Shown here in pieces: positions 39,732-49,329 of a stretch of 64,000 nt of DNA; the first letter of the stretch is position 1; the number at the start of each line of letters is the position of its first letter. Source of the stretch: Arenimonas oryziterrae DSM 21050 = YC6267 (GTDB taxonomy: Bacteria > Pseudomonadota > Gammaproteobacteria > Xanthomonadales > Xanthomonadaceae). The position numbers and the translations under genes are program-made. The notes below the pieces were generated by a model. It ran no database searches, was not told where the DNA came from, and was given only the letters and a program-made list of their open reading frames with translations. Location of the stretch: positions 558,001 to 622,000 of the forward strand of contig NZ_ATVD01000002.1 in NCBI RefSeq assembly GCF_000420545.1, written 5' to 3'.

Positions 39732-40259
39732 ATGCGCCGTCGCCGTGGTTACAGCCTCGTGGAACTGGTCTTCACGCTCGCCCTCGTCGCCTTGCTCAGC
39801 CTGCTGGCCCTGCCCGGCCTGGCGCAACTGGTGGTCCACGACCGGGTCGCGTCCGCGACCAATCGCCTGCAGGCGGAAATGAACCGCGCGCGCTACGACG
39901 CGATCATGCGCAGCCGCTACGTCAGTCTGTGCGGGTCGTCGGACAGCGAGCACTGCCATGGTTCGCCGGACTGGTCGCAGGGCACGATCACCTTCGTCGA
40001 TCGCGACAGCGATGGCGACCGCGACGCCGACGAATTGCTGATCAGCGTGTTGCAATCCACCGACCTGCACGGCCTGCATGTGGCCAGCAGCGTCGGACGG
40101 CCGGTGCTGAGTTTTCGGCCGGACGGACGCACGGCAGGAACCAATCTGAGCTTGCAGGTATGCAATCGTGAGCACCAGACCCTGCGCCGGATCATCGTCA
40201 ACATCTCCGGCCGCAACCGCACCGAGCCGGTCCAGACCGCGACGATCTGCCCGTTTTGA
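39732..40259 (+). CDS. orphan GspH/FimT-type pseudopilin
   Basis: 175 residues. Prepilin signal [20 protein letters not shown] with cleavage after Gly and the conserved Glu at +5, followed by the hydrophobic helix and a GspH-like domain ([38 protein letters not shown]). GGGAG precedes the start. It stands alone, divergent from uvrB and followed by tRNA-Asn; a second FimT-like gene heads the pil operon at 47173. Confidence 0.88.
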   Translation: MRRRRGYSLVELVFTLALVALLSLLALPGLAQLVVHDRVASATNRLQAEMNRARYDAIMRSRYVSLCGSSDSEHCHGSPDWSQGTITFVDRDSDGDRDADELLISVLQSTDLHGLHVASSVGRPVLSFRPDGRTAGTNLSLQVCNREHQTLRRIIVNISGRNRTEPVQTATICPF

Positions 40260-40302
40260 TGCGGTTTCGAGGCCTGGAGTGGCTATTTCGCGCTCGTCCG
40301 CC

Positions 40303-40330
40303 TTGACCATCCGGCCAGTCAAGGTAAAAT
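40303..40330 (+). promoter_or_regulatory. promoter of tRNA-Asn
   Basis: TTGACC, 16-base spacer, TAAAAT, ending 10 bases before the tRNA. Confidence 0.7.
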
Positions 40331-40340
40331 GCGCCTCCCC

Positions 40341-40417
40341 GCCCGAATAGCTCAGCCGGTTAGAGCACTTGACTGTTAATCAGGGGGTCGTTGGTTCGAG
40401 TCCAACTTCGGGCGCCA
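40341..40417 (+). tRNA. tRNA-Asn (GTT)
   Basis: 77 bases including encoded CCA. Acceptor GCCCGAA with TTCGGGC, anticodon loop CTGTTAA (GTT), T arm TTGGTTCGAGTCCAA. A terminator follows. Confidence 0.97.
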
Positions 40418-40425
40418 TGGAATTC

Positions 40426-40461
40426 AAGGGCTTGCGATCGCATCGCAGGCCCTTTTTCTTT
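40426..40461 (+). terminator. terminator of tRNA-Asn
   Basis: AAGGGC and GCCCTT, with an internal TGCGAT/ATCGCA stem, followed by TTTTTCTTT. Confidence 0.78.
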
Positions 40462-40518
40462 GCCGGAAAATCAACGGGCATAGCGGCAGTCCAGCCCTTT
40501 CGCCGCCGCCAGAAACAG

Positions 40519-40544
40519 AAAGGCCTGCATCTCTGCAGGCCTTT
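40519..40544 (-). terminator. terminator of the pil operon
   Basis: AAAGGCCTGCA, loop TCTC, TGCAGGCCTTT: a perfect 11-base-pair stem 28 bases after pilE. Weak U-tract (TTTCTGTTTC) on the minus strand. Confidence 0.75.
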
Positions 40545-40571
40545 CGGGTCGAACCTTTCAGCGATCCGCGA

Positions 40572-41003
40572 TCAGCGGGTGCCCCAGCATTCGCCGACCG
40601 TACCTTCCGTGACCGACTTCAGGCCGGTCTGGGTGATCGCCAGGCCATCGCAGATGTCATTGACCTGATCCACTTGCGCGGTCGCGGTCAGCGTGTAGGT
40701 CGTCTGCGTGATGTTGGACGCGGCAATCGTATAGAACGGCACCGTGGCTTCATTGGGCGACTGCTTGCGCGACGCCGGCACCAGGGTGGCATTGGTCCAG
40801 TAGCCGACGTAGGTGTTGTTCGCGGTGTAGAAGCGCTCGAAGTCGTTGGTCAGCGCGATCATGTCGGCCACGCCACGTGCCCGGCGCGTCTTTCGCACGC
40901 TGTCGCGATAACTGTTGATCGCCAGCGCCGCGAGGATCGCGATGATCGCAACGACGATCAGCAGTTCGATCAGGGTGAAACCGAATTGCTTGTTGGTCTT
41001 CAT
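40572..41003 (-). CDS. pilE: type IV pilus minor pilin PilE
   Basis: 143 residues. Prepilin signal MKTNKQFGFTLIELLIVVAI with G/F cleavage, Glu5 and a long hydrophobic helix. The globular part (ARGVADMIALTNDFERFYTA, NNTYVGYWTN) and the late Cys pair (DICDGL ... GECWGT) are typical of PilE minor pilins at the end of this operon in Pseudomonas and Xanthomonas. It is 55 bases after pilY1. Confidence 0.92.
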   Translation of the reverse strand: MKTNKQFGFTLIELLIVVAIIAILAALAINSYRDSVRKTRRARGVADMIALTNDFERFYTANNTYVGYWTNATLVPASRKQSPNEATVPFYTIAASNITQTTYTLTATAQVDQVNDICDGLAITQTGLKSVTEGTVGECWGTR

Positions 41004-41058
41004 GCACGGGTGTCCTTAAGCAGGGCCCGCGCCGGGGTCGGCGCGGGCGGGTTTCGTA

Positions 41059-44000
41059 TTACCTCAGCTGACGCCAAGACTGTCGACCGGTCGGACGGCA
41101 CTTCTGCATGTCCAGACCCTGCACCTTGATGGTGATGGGCGAGAAGCCGAACGGGCAGGTATTGCCGCCGCCCGGAGGCGCCGGAGGATCGGATCCCGGC
41201 GCGATGCAGCCGGGCGGCTGCGCCGCGGGCGGATCCGGGCAGTATTCGGGCAAGGGCGTGGAGCAGCCCGGCGTACCCGGCTGGCACACCGGCTTGGGCA
41301 CGGCGATCGTTGCATTGATCACCGGGGCGCCGCCGCCGATACCGATCGCACCGCAACCACCGCTCGCGCAGGGCGAGCTGCCGTTGGGCAGGCCGATCTT
41401 CACATCACCCAGGCGGCTGATGCCGCTCAGCGTGCTCAAACCGTAGAACCAGTTCTTGCCGCCCGGGCTGCACTCGTCGCCAACCGGCTCGAACGTGGCC
41501 ATGTAGACCGTGCCCGAATCGATGATCGGACGACCGATGAACATTTCGCCCTTGCCGTTGGTGTCGGTGCTGACCTTCAGATCCATGTACCAGCCGCGTT
41601 TGACCGCGTAGTCCACGGGATTGCCGCTGGTCGCACGCACCTGGTAACTCACGGGCGGCGTGCCCACGGTCACAGTGGTCTGGGTGAGGATCGTCTGGGC
41701 CTGCAGGTTCGCACGCACACCGCCCGAACCGGTATCGACGACCGCGTAGATGGTCTGGATCTGCGGCGTGGCCGTCGGCGAGGCGTCGGCGGCGACCAGG
41801 TAACGGCCCGTTCCGAACACGATCATGCGGTTGCCGTTCGGGCCGGTGGTGACTTCGAGGCCGCCGGTGATCGGCTGCACGGCATTGGCCGCATCGCGCG
41901 CAGTGAACACGGGCACGCCGGCGTAGGCCGCGCTCCAGCTGGTCGCGTTGATGTTGGAAATGTCGAACTTCCACAGGTTGCCCTGCAGGTCGCCACCGTA
42001 AACGGTGTCGGCGTTGCCGTCCTTGTCCAGGTCGACCACGGCGATCTGGCCCAGGCCGTTATCACCCGCGGCACCGACCGGAATCTTCTTGATGATCTGA
42101 CCGGTGAACACGTCGATCGCCAGCAGGATCGCTTGCTCGCTCGTGCTGTTGTAGCCGTTCGGCACCAGCGCGATCCAGCGCGGCGCGCCCGCCGTGCGGA
42201 CCGGCACGATGACCGGCTTGGCATAGATCAGGCCGATGTCGGAATCGATCGAGGAATTGAGTTCCCATTTGATGTCCGACGCGGCGAAGGCGGTGCCACC
42301 GACACGGCTGACGTCAAGACCGTAGATCGAACGACCACCCGCACCGGCAGTGCCGATCAGGTAGGTCTTCCAGGCGGTGCCGTTGTACACGTCGGCGACG
42401 TTGATCTGGCCGTCGACGTAATACGTATGGTCATAGCGCTTGTTCGCCAACTGACCCATCTTGCCGATCACGGCCTGCGGGATGTAGCCGAACAGTTCGA
42501 CACCGGTATCGCCGCGGAAGGCATGCAGCATGCCGTCATTGGCACCGACGTAGACCACCGGAATCGGCATCGCCGCCGGCTTGGTCGTGTTGAAGTAGGT
42601 CGTGTAGGTCGTGCCCGGCGCGCCCGACAAGGTCTGGTAGCCGAAGTTGTCGTACTTCGACGCAATCGCCGGAATGGAGTTGACGATGTCGCCGATGCGC
42701 GTCGTGCGATTGCGGAAGGGGCCGCCGTTGCGCTTCTCCATCGTCGTGTCGCCGCGCAGATACGTGACGATCTGGGCCGCGGTCGTGCCGGTCGGGAACA
42801 GCGCGGCCGTACCGGCGCCGATGTCGGCCGGGTTGATGCCGAGCGTGGCCAGCTTCGCCGTTTCCGTGCCGCCGAGGTTGGTATCGACGAACGTGGCGTT
42901 GGCGATCACCGTGCTGATGCCCGGCGTACGCGTGGTGAGAATATTGCGCGAACCGGCCGCCGGCACGAGTCCGGACGCCTGCCACAACACTGCGCCGTCG
43001 CTGCCGTTGTCGTTCAGGGCCGTCGCAGTCAGTTCACCCGACCAGTCGACGCCATTCTCGCGGACCTTGAAGCTGGGTTCGACGATGAACGACGTACCCA
43101 GGCCGATGCGCGCACCGGTCAGGGACTGCGTGCCCGCGTCCTGCGCCGAATCGAGCACCGAGTTGAGCACCGCCGCCATCGCATCGCTCACGGCCTGCGG
43201 TGTGCTGGCGTTGATGAACTTGCCGCGGGTATTCACCGTCGCGTGCCAGATGTCGTCGACCGTGCTGGGGTTGTCGTTCTGCATCGACGGCCAGGCAGGA
43301 ACCGTCGTGTACGGATCGGCGGTGGCCGCCGCATTGACGCCGTAGGTGTAACCCTTGGCGCCCAGCGTCACGCCATAGAAGTTCATGTGCAGATTGGTCT
43401 GGCAGTCGAGCTTTTTGTCCAGCGGCACCACATTGCAGTTTGGCGAAACCGCGACCTGGCCCGCCGCCTTCGTGGGGGCCGCAATGAGCGGCGACGTGCC
43501 GCCCGCGCCGATGGAGCCGTCGGTATTGAGGTAGTACTTGGTCGCGATGTCAGCCATCGTGCCCGAGTTGCCGTCCGCGAACGGCGAGCCCATGCCGCCG
43601 TCGTTGTTCGTGGCGATCGGCGAGTCCTGGTTGCTGTAACCGTCGGTGAAGAGCATGCCGGCGTTGACCTGGCAGGCCAACTTGACCGGTGCCGCAGCAT
43701 CCGTGCGCTGGAACTGCTGGCCGATGTAGTCCACCGCCTGGCGATTGGGCGTGCTGCCGCTCGGACGCAGGTTCGTGCTCATGAAGGTGTACAGGGACGC
43801 GCGCTGGCTGGCCGCGCTCACCTTGTCCATGTCCCACATCGTCACGGGATTGCGATCGTTGATGGTCAGCATGCCGATGCGCATGAACTGCACGTCGGCG
43901 AGCGAACGCGTCAACGCGGCATTGATCGAGCGCATGCGGTCGCCGTAGTACGAGAACCAGTTGGCGAAGTTCTGCTGCGCGTTGGTGTAGTCGGCCGCGA

Positions 44001-44883
44001 CGGCATAGTTCGCCGGCTTGATCTCATATCGGTACATGTCCACGCCGATACCGCCGGCGTTCGGCGCCAGGACGCGGTTGGCGACGGTAAAGCCCGCAGG
44101 CGCCGGCGTCGTCGTCTTGAGATAGAACACCGCCGGGTAGTACTGGAAGCCGACTTCGCACGAGGCGGTCACCGTCGTGGCGGCCGCCAGGGTCACCCAC
44201 GTATTGCGCTGGGCCGCAGTGGCACCCAGGCCGCCGCAAGCAGCGGTGCCGGCGAGATAGTACTTCGAGCCGTTCGGCATGATCATGCCGTTCTGGAAGA
44301 CGAACATCTCTTCGGCGACCGGAATCGTGTCGGCATCGTCAGCGCGGTCGGTGACGACCGAGAACAGATTGATCGTCGGCACGGCATCGCGCGGGTCGAC
44401 GCGGGTCGCAGTCACCGAGGCGTTGGCGAAATCCAGGCCGGTGGAATCCTTCCAGGGACCATAGGTCACGGCCGGATTGAAGTAGGCCGGATTGTATTCG
44501 GGCGAACGCGAGAAACCGTAATTGTCCAACGGCGGGATCGCGCGACGGTTCGTGGCGATGCGGTGTCCCGGCGTCGGGATCACGTGGTGGTACTGGCTGA
44601 CGTCGCCGGCGGTGTTCAGCGTCGAACCCGCCGAGAAGAAGCCGTTGGTCGCGCGGTTGGCGTTCAACCAGAAGGCCTGGCCGTCGGCGCCCGGGAACAG
44701 GGTCTCGAAGGTCATGGAGCCCGAGTCATCGACCGCGATGATGAAGGCGGGCTTGATGCGTCCGTTGAGGAACAGCGGCGACTCGGAAATATCGAGCGGC
44801 GTCGCGGACGCCGTTCCCGATTGCCCTGCGAGCAGGGTCCCGATGAGAGCGAATACGATCGCGCGGGTCTTGCTGGAAGTCAT
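41059..44883 (-). CDS. pilY1: type IV pilus tip/biogenesis protein PilY1
   Basis: 1274 residues with a signal peptide (to about residue 27). The N-terminal part carries a MIDAS-like DDSGS (residues 52-56) of a von Willebrand-type domain. The C-terminal half is the beta-propeller with VVYVGANDGMLHAFRG, YVDGQINVAD and a calcium-binding loop DLDKDGNAD. A TYLRGDTT segment contains RGD. The C-terminus is Pro/Gly/Cys-rich. PilY1 sits at the pilus tip with minor pilins and acts in adhesion and surface sensing. Gap to pilX is 10 bases. Confidence 0.95.
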   Translation of the reverse strand: MTSSKTRAIVFALIGTLLAGQSGTASATPLDISESPLFLNGRIKPAFIIAVDDSGSMTFETLFPGADGQAFWLNANRATNGFFSAGSTLNTAGDVSQYHHVIPTPGHRIATNRRAIPPLDNYGFSRSPEYNPAYFNPAVTYGPWKDSTGLDFANASVTATRVDPRDAVPTINLFSVVTDRADDADTIPVAEEMFVFQNGMIMPNGSKYYLAGTAACGGLGATAAQRNTWVTLAAATTVTASCEVGFQYYPAVFYLKTTTPAPAGFTVANRVLAPNAGGIGVDMYRYEIKPANYAVAADYTNAQQNFANWFSYYGDRMRSINAALTRSLADVQFMRIGMLTINDRNPVTMWDMDKVSAASQRASLYTFMSTNLRPSGSTPNRQAVDYIGQQFQRTDAAAPVKLACQVNAGMLFTDGYSNQDSPIATNNDGGMGSPFADGNSGTMADIATKYYLNTDGSIGAGGTSPLIAAPTKAAGQVAVSPNCNVVPLDKKLDCQTNLHMNFYGVTLGAKGYTYGVNAAATADPYTTVPAWPSMQNDNPSTVDDIWHATVNTRGKFINASTPQAVSDAMAAVLNSVLDSAQDAGTQSLTGARIGLGTSFIVEPSFKVRENGVDWSGELTATALNDNGSDGAVLWQASGLVPAAGSRNILTTRTPGISTVIANATFVDTNLGGTETAKLATLGINPADIGAGTAALFPTGTTAAQIVTYLRGDTTMEKRNGGPFRNRTTRIGDIVNSIPAIASKYDNFGYQTLSGAPGTTYTTYFNTTKPAAMPIPVVYVGANDGMLHAFRGDTGVELFGYIPQAVIGKMGQLANKRYDHTYYVDGQINVADVYNGTAWKTYLIGTAGAGGRSIYGLDVSRVGGTAFAASDIKWELNSSIDSDIGLIYAKPVIVPVRTAGAPRWIALVPNGYNSTSEQAILLAIDVFTGQIIKKIPVGAAGDNGLGQIAVVDLDKDGNADTVYGGDLQGNLWKFDISNINATSWSAAYAGVPVFTARDAANAVQPITGGLEVTTGPNGNRMIVFGTGRYLVAADASPTATPQIQTIYAVVDTGSGGVRANLQAQTILTQTTVTVGTPPVSYQVRATSGNPVDYAVKRGWYMDLKVSTDTNGKGEMFIGRPIIDSGTVYMATFEPVGDECSPGGKNWFYGLSTLSGISRLGDVKIGLPNGSSPCASGGCGAIGIGGGAPVINATIAVPKPVCQPGTPGCSTPLPEYCPDPPAAQPPGCIAPGSDPPAPPGGGNTCPFGFSPITIKVQGLDMQKCRPTGRQSWRQLR

Positions 44884-44893
44884 GACGGGATCC

Positions 44894-45367
44894 TCAGAAG
44901 CGGAACACGGTTTCTACAACGGCAACCGAGGACGACTCGGCGGCGGTGGCGCGGTCGCGCCCTTGCGATGTGATCAGGTAAGCCCTGGCTGCAGCGGAGG
45001 AGCCAGGCGGTTCGATGCCCATGCTGCCGCCGCTGGTGCCGCCGGCGATGTCGATCGTCTTCACGCAGACGGTGGGCGTGACTGACGGGTCGGCAGCGGC
45101 GGCGAACACGGCGCTTTCGGTCGCGCAGAATGCGGGCACTGCGCCGCGCGCGATCTGGATCTCGACTTCGCGCGCATTGCTCTCGGCCGCCTGCAGCGCC
45201 AGGTTGCTGGTGCGGTAGCTGCCGGCCATGCGGTCCTGCAAGGTGGCAACCTGCATCGCCGCCAATCCCAGCAAGGTCAGCACCAGCAACAGGACCAGCG
45301 CGAAAAACAGCGCCACGCCGCGCTGGCGCGACAGGTTCGGTGCTCGGAAGGATCGGTACGGGTTCAT
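44894..45367 (-). CDS. pilX: type IV pilus assembly protein PilX
   Basis: 157 residues. The prepilin-like region SRQRGVALFFALVLLLVLTL has G/V cleavage and a hydrophobic helix, followed by LAAMQVATLQDRMAGSYRTS and LALQAAESNAREVE, the PilX pattern. It lacks the usual Glu5. It is one of the four minor pilins that prime pilus assembly with PilY1. Confidence 0.92.
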   Translation of the reverse strand: MNPYRSFRAPNLSRQRGVALFFALVLLLVLTLLGLAAMQVATLQDRMAGSYRTSNLALQAAESNAREVEIQIARGAVPAFCATESAVFAAAADPSVTPTVCVKTIDIAGGTSGGSMGIEPPGSSAAARAYLITSQGRDRATAAESSSVAVVETVFRF

Positions 45368-45401
45368 GGCGAAATCCGGGGAGTCGATGGGTTTGGCGAA
45401 A

Positions 45402-46640
45402 TCAATTGCCGATCAGGCGGTTGCGGAACGCGATGACGTTGTCGTAGGGCACGCGCAGGAAACCGTCGTTGGCGGACACCGTGACGAGGTAACCGCCCGA
45501 GGCGGCACCACCGGCAATCGGAATGTTGCGCGTGGCGCCGGCGGTCGAGTCGGTGTACGAACCGGCGCGATCCGGGCTGCGCAGCAGCAGGCCGAGGCGC
45601 ACCGTGCCGACCGCGCGCCAGACCGCTGCGTCCACCGGCGTCGCCGAGGAAACGACGGATGCCGCGGCGTAGGTATCGACGCTGCCGTTGACCAGGGCGA
45701 CGTCCTGTCCGTAGGTCATCTGGATCATGTCGACGCCTTCGACGAGTTCTTCGTTCGTCCAGGCACCGTTCCAGTGCGCGCGATACAAGGACGGCGGCGT
45801 GGTCGGGGTCGCGTTGCGGAAACCGACGAAATAAACATAGACGTCGGCGTGATACAGATTGGAACCGGTGTTGGCGTAGAACTCCTGACCATTGGTCGTG
45901 AAGCCCGTGGCATTGCCCGCGAGCGTGAAGCTCGTGCCGGTCGTGTTGCTGGAACGGAACACCGAACTGGCGACGCAGTTGGCCACCGCGAACGTGTTGC
46001 CCGGGGTGCCGGCGAGCGCGGCGGAGGTGGTGATCGGGCCGGCGGTCGGCGCGGTCAGCACCGGCGCGCTTTCGCCGCTGTACACACGCAAGATGACCAC
46101 GTCGCTGCCCGTGCGCGGACGCACGCCGTTGGTCGTCATGCCGGCGTAGATGCCGGTCGGAATCGTCGGCGACCAGCTGCCGGCGCCCGGCACCGCGCTC
46201 GCGGGCGTCGTCATCGCGGACAGCACGATGGTCGAACCCGGCGTGGTCGCGCCCGGAACCGTGGCTTCGAAGCCCTGCATCGGCACGTCGAAGCGCAGAT
46301 GCGCGGTAGCAGCATTCGTGTCGGGCACGACGCCGCCGGAGGTGCCGGCGAGATGGTTGTAGAACTCGGCGTCGCCCACGACCTGCGCGTTCACGAAGTG
46401 TGCGCGGTCGTTCGTGCAGCCGCTATGGCCGACCAGACGGAAATCGCGCTGCAGGAAATCCATCGCGAAGCGACCGCCCTCCTGCGTACGCGATACACCC
46501 ATCGAGCTCTGGTAGGCCGTGCGCGAGGCGGAGAACACCTGCACCAGGCCGAGCACCAGGAAGGAGGTCAGCACCAGGGCGACCATGAGTTCGACCAGCG
46601 AGAAGCCGGCGTTCGCCCTGAACTTGAAAGTCTTGTTCAT
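45402..46640 (-). CDS. pilW: type IV pilus assembly protein PilW
   Basis: 412 residues, long for the family. ANAGFSLVELMVALVLTSFL is the prepilin signal with cleavage after Gly and Glu5; then VFSASRTAYQSSMGVSRTQE and EGGRFAMDFLQRDFRLVGHS, typical of PilW. The remainder is a large beta-rich globular domain. 8 bases after pilV. Confidence 0.92.
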   Translation of the reverse strand: MNKTFKFRANAGFSLVELMVALVLTSFLVLGLVQVFSASRTAYQSSMGVSRTQEGGRFAMDFLQRDFRLVGHSGCTNDRAHFVNAQVVGDAEFYNHLAGTSGGVVPDTNAATAHLRFDVPMQGFEATVPGATTPGSTIVLSAMTTPASAVPGAGSWSPTIPTGIYAGMTTNGVRPRTGSDVVILRVYSGESAPVLTAPTAGPITTSAALAGTPGNTFAVANCVASSVFRSSNTTGTSFTLAGNATGFTTNGQEFYANTGSNLYHADVYVYFVGFRNATPTTPPSLYRAHWNGAWTNEELVEGVDMIQMTYGQDVALVNGSVDTYAAASVVSSATPVDAAVWRAVGTVRLGLLLRSPDRAGSYTDSTAGATRNIPIAGGAASGGYLVTVSANDGFLRVPYDNVIAFRNRLIGN

Positions 46641-46648
46641 GCCGGGCC

Positions 46649-47176
46649 TCAGAGACGGGTGGTGACTTGGAAATCGGCCGCGGCGTTCTGCTGTTGCGCC
46701 GCCGTGGTCGCCGATTGGTCATTGCGGTTGTCGGCCCAGCGCAGTTGCACGCGCACGCAGCCCTCGGTGCAGCCCGGCGTCGCCGACGGCGGCAGGATTT
46801 CCACATTGCCCTGGCCATTGGGCAGGGCCGTCTGCACGGAACAGATCCAGGAAGCGCGATCGACCTGCCACTGCGCAGCACCGGTCGCAGCCGGGCAGTT
46901 CGCGGCGAAATTGCCGTAGCGGATCAGGTTGTAGTTCTGCAGTTCGGCGCGGTTGGCCCGCATCATGTCCATGATCTGGTAGGACAGCATCGTGGCCTGG
47001 GTGCGGTAGTTGGCACCCTGCCCCGAGCGCAGCGAGATCGACTGCAGCAAGGCCATGCCGAGCAGGCCGAAGCTGAGGATCACCACGGCGATGAGGACTT
47101 CGAGCAAGCTGAAGCCGCGGGGACGCGTGAAACGCGAGCGATGTTTCATGACCGGACGGGAGTTGCCAGTGTTCAT
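46649..47176 (-). CDS. pilV: type IV pilus modification/minor pilin PilV
   Basis: 175 residues: RPRGFSLLEVLIAVVILSFG prepilin signal (G/F cleavage, Glu5), then LLGMALLQSISLRSGQGANY and QIMDMMRANRAELQNYN, typical of PilV. Overlaps fimT by 4 bases, so coupled. Confidence 0.92.
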   Translation of the reverse strand: MNTGNSRPVMKHRSRFTRPRGFSLLEVLIAVVILSFGLLGMALLQSISLRSGQGANYRTQATMLSYQIMDMMRANRAELQNYNLIRYGNFAANCPAATGAAQWQVDRASWICSVQTALPNGQGNVEILPPSATPGCTEGCVRVQLRWADNRNDQSATTAAQQQNAAADFQVTTRL

Positions 47177-47718
47177 GGGCAGGGAGCCTCGGCGACGCGC
47201 ACCAGGCCGACCACGCCGATGCTGATGTTACGAAGATTGTTGCTGCCGGGTTTGCAGGTCGCGGGCTGCATCAGCATCGTGGCGTTCGCAGGCATACCGA
47301 CCGGCAGACCGCGTCCATCGAAGGTGAGACGGCTGATCGTCGACACCGGCGAGGTGATGTTGATGTTGCCCAGGCGCTCCTGCGTACGCAGGATGACTTC
47401 GGCATTGTTGACCGTGCCGCTCTGGTCGACATCGGCCCAGATGATCCAGCCGTCGCCCCAGAGCGCGGGGTTGTTGTTGCAGGTGGCGCCGTCGGTGCTG
47501 GCGCAGATCGACGCGCCGGCGTTGGTCTTGATCGCCTCCATGCGCGCGAGATTAATGCCGGCCATGAGGCTGTTCGCACCCGAGGCCAGGCGGTTGCGAT
47601 TCATGAGGTCGGTGAAGCTGGGGAGCGCGATCAGGGTCAGCAGCGTGACCACGGCGATCGCGATCATCAGCTCCAGCAAGGTGAAACCCGTTTGGGCCCG
47701 GTGGGTGGAGACTCGCAT
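47173..47718 (-). CDS. fimT: GspH/FimT-type minor pseudopilin
   Basis: 181 residues from the ATG at 47718 (MRVSTHRAQTGFTLLELMIA). Prepilin cleavage G/F, Glu5, and a GspH domain with LASGANSLMAGINLARMEAIKT, WGDGWIIWADVDQSGTVN. First gene of the minor-pilin operon; AAAAGGGGAAGG lies upstream of the start. No clear promoter was recognised in the 119 bases before it. Confidence 0.92.
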   Translation of the reverse strand: MRVSTHRAQTGFTLLELMIAIAVVTLLTLIALPSFTDLMNRNRLASGANSLMAGINLARMEAIKTNAGASICASTDGATCNNNPALWGDGWIIWADVDQSGTVNNAEVILRTQERLGNINITSPVSTISRLTFDGRGLPVGMPANATMLMQPATCKPGSNNLRNISIGVVGLVRVAEAPCP

Positions 47719-47837
47719 GGAAATACCTTCCCCTTTTGCACGCGATGGACAGTAACAAGGCGACCCAGCGCTGTCGCGGCCCAACCGACAGTCGGTAGGG
47801 CGTCGCGGATGAGCGTAGCCCAAGCCCGGCAACCGGG

Positions 47838-49235
47838 CTAGGCAAGCACCCGGTAGCAGGGTCGGTATTCCCCGGCGATCTTCATGCGCCGCTGGTCGAC
47901 GAAGGCCCGCAGGAGGGCGTCCAGCGCCTTCATGATCTCGGGGTCGCCGTGGATTTCGAAGGGGCCGTGGCGCTCGATCTCGCGCATGCCCTCCTCCTTG
48001 ACGTTGCCGGCCACGATCCCAGAAAAGGCCCGGCGCAGGTCGGCAGCCAGCAGGTGGACCGGCTGGTCGCGGCGCAGGTTCAGACCGGACATCGCGGCAT
48101 GGGTCGGCAGGAAGGGACGCTGGAATTCATCGGACAGCTTCAGGGACCAGTTGAAGAAGAACGCATCCTGTCCGGACAAGCGGTCCTCGCGGACCTGCTT
48201 GATGCCCTGACGCATCGCCCGCGCGACCTCGGCGGCATCGTCAACGATGATGCGGTAGCGGCTGGTCGCGGCCTCGCCCAGGCTCAGGCGCAGGAACTGG
48301 TCGATCTGTTCGAAATACGCCGCGGACTGCTTGGGCCCGGTCAGCACGAGCGGGAACGGCAGGTCGGCATTGTCGGGGTGCAGCAGCAGTCCGAGCAGGT
48401 AGAGGATTTCCTCGGCCGTGCCGACGCCGCCAGGAAAAACGATGATGCCGTGGCCCAGACGGACGAAGGCCTCAAGGCGCTTCTCGATGTCGGGCATGAT
48501 CACCAGGTGGTTGACGATCGGGTTGGGCGATTCCGCGGCGATGATGCCCGGCTCGGTGATGCCGATGTAGCGCGCCCTGCCCTGCCGCTGCTTGGCGTGG
48601 GCGATGGTGGCGCCTTTCATCGGCCCCTTCATCGCGCCCGGCCCGCAGCCGGTGCAGATGTCGAGGCCGCGCAGGCCAAGCTCGTAGCCGACCTTCTTGG
48701 TGTAGTCGTATTCGTCGCGGCCGATCGAGTGGCCGCCCCAGCACACGACCAGGTTGGGATCCTGGTACGAGCGCATGACGCGCGCGTTGCGCAGCATCTC
48801 GAACACCGCGCTGGTGATACCCGCGCCGGTGCCGAGGTCGAACTTGCCGCTGCTGCTGATCTCGTTGGCGTTGTAGGCGATGTCGCGGACGACAGCGAAC
48901 AGGTTTTCCGCGATGCCGCGGATGATGTCGCCGTCGACAAAGGCCGAGGCCGGCGCCGCATGCAGAACGATCTTGATGCCGCGGTCCTGCTGCAGGACCT
49001 GGATGTCGAAATCGGGGTAGCGCAACTGGGCCGCGCGCGGATCGTCGGAATCGCTGCCGGTGGTCAGCACGGCCAGGGCGCAGCGGCGCAGCAGTTCGTG
49101 CATGCCGCCGGCGGAGGCATCTCGCAGGCGCGCGATCTCGTCGCGGGAAAGGATGTCCAGGCCACCGCGCGGGGAAATGCGCGCGTTGACGGTGCTGAGA
49201 TTGCTCGTGGTTTCGCTCATCTTGGGATTGCTCAT
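47838..49235 (-). CDS. ppnN: pyrimidine/purine nucleotide 5-monophosphate nucleosidase
   Basis: 465 residues (460 from the ATG at 49220). The central LOG-type Rossmann domain contains GCGPGAMKGPMKGA and the FPGGVGTAEEILYL motif (PGGxGTxxE); N- and C-terminal extensions (ARISPRGGLDILSRDEIARL ... HGPFEIHGDPEIMKALDALL) match PpnN/YgdH, not the short LOG proteins. PpnN cleaves nucleotide monophosphates to base and ribose-5-phosphate and is stimulated by (p)ppGpp in E. coli. A GC hairpin overlaps the stop codon. Confidence 0.93.
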   Translation of the reverse strand: MSNPKMSETTSNLSTVNARISPRGGLDILSRDEIARLRDASAGGMHELLRRCALAVLTTGSDSDDPRAAQLRYPDFDIQVLQQDRGIKIVLHAAPASAFVDGDIIRGIAENLFAVVRDIAYNANEISSSGKFDLGTGAGITSAVFEMLRNARVMRSYQDPNLVVCWGGHSIGRDEYDYTKKVGYELGLRGLDICTGCGPGAMKGPMKGATIAHAKQRQGRARYIGITEPGIIAAESPNPIVNHLVIMPDIEKRLEAFVRLGHGIIVFPGGVGTAEEILYLLGLLLHPDNADLPFPLVLTGPKQSAAYFEQIDQFLRLSLGEAATSRYRIIVDDAAEVARAMRQGIKQVREDRLSGQDAFFFNWSLKLSDEFQRPFLPTHAAMSGLNLRRDQPVHLLAADLRRAFSGIVAGNVKEEGMREIERHGPFEIHGDPEIMKALDALLRAFVDQRRMKIAGEYRPCYRVLA

Positions 49236-49298
49236 CTTGGGCTTGCTCTTCTCTGTCTTCGTCGTTTTAGCTCCGAACTCTACCACCGTCGATGCGTT

Positions 49299-49325
49299 CC
49301 GTAGGAGCCGGCTTGCCGGCGACCG
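49299..49325. repeat. REP-like element upstream of ppnN
   Basis: GTAGGAGCCGGCTTGCCGGC followed by GACC: a single hairpin arm of the same family as at 148 and 34392. Confidence 0.65.
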
Positions 49326-49329
49326 CGAA

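Noticed and set aside
37344..40259. 971-codon open frame on the plus strand opposite uvrB
   Set aside because: It mirrors uvrB and its translation is low-complexity Arg/Ala/His-rich. Only its last part (39732-40259) is a real pseudopilin.
42133..44973. 946-codon plus-strand frame opposite pilY1
   Set aside because: Composition is Arg/His/Asp-rich with no recognisable domain; pilY1 explains the region.
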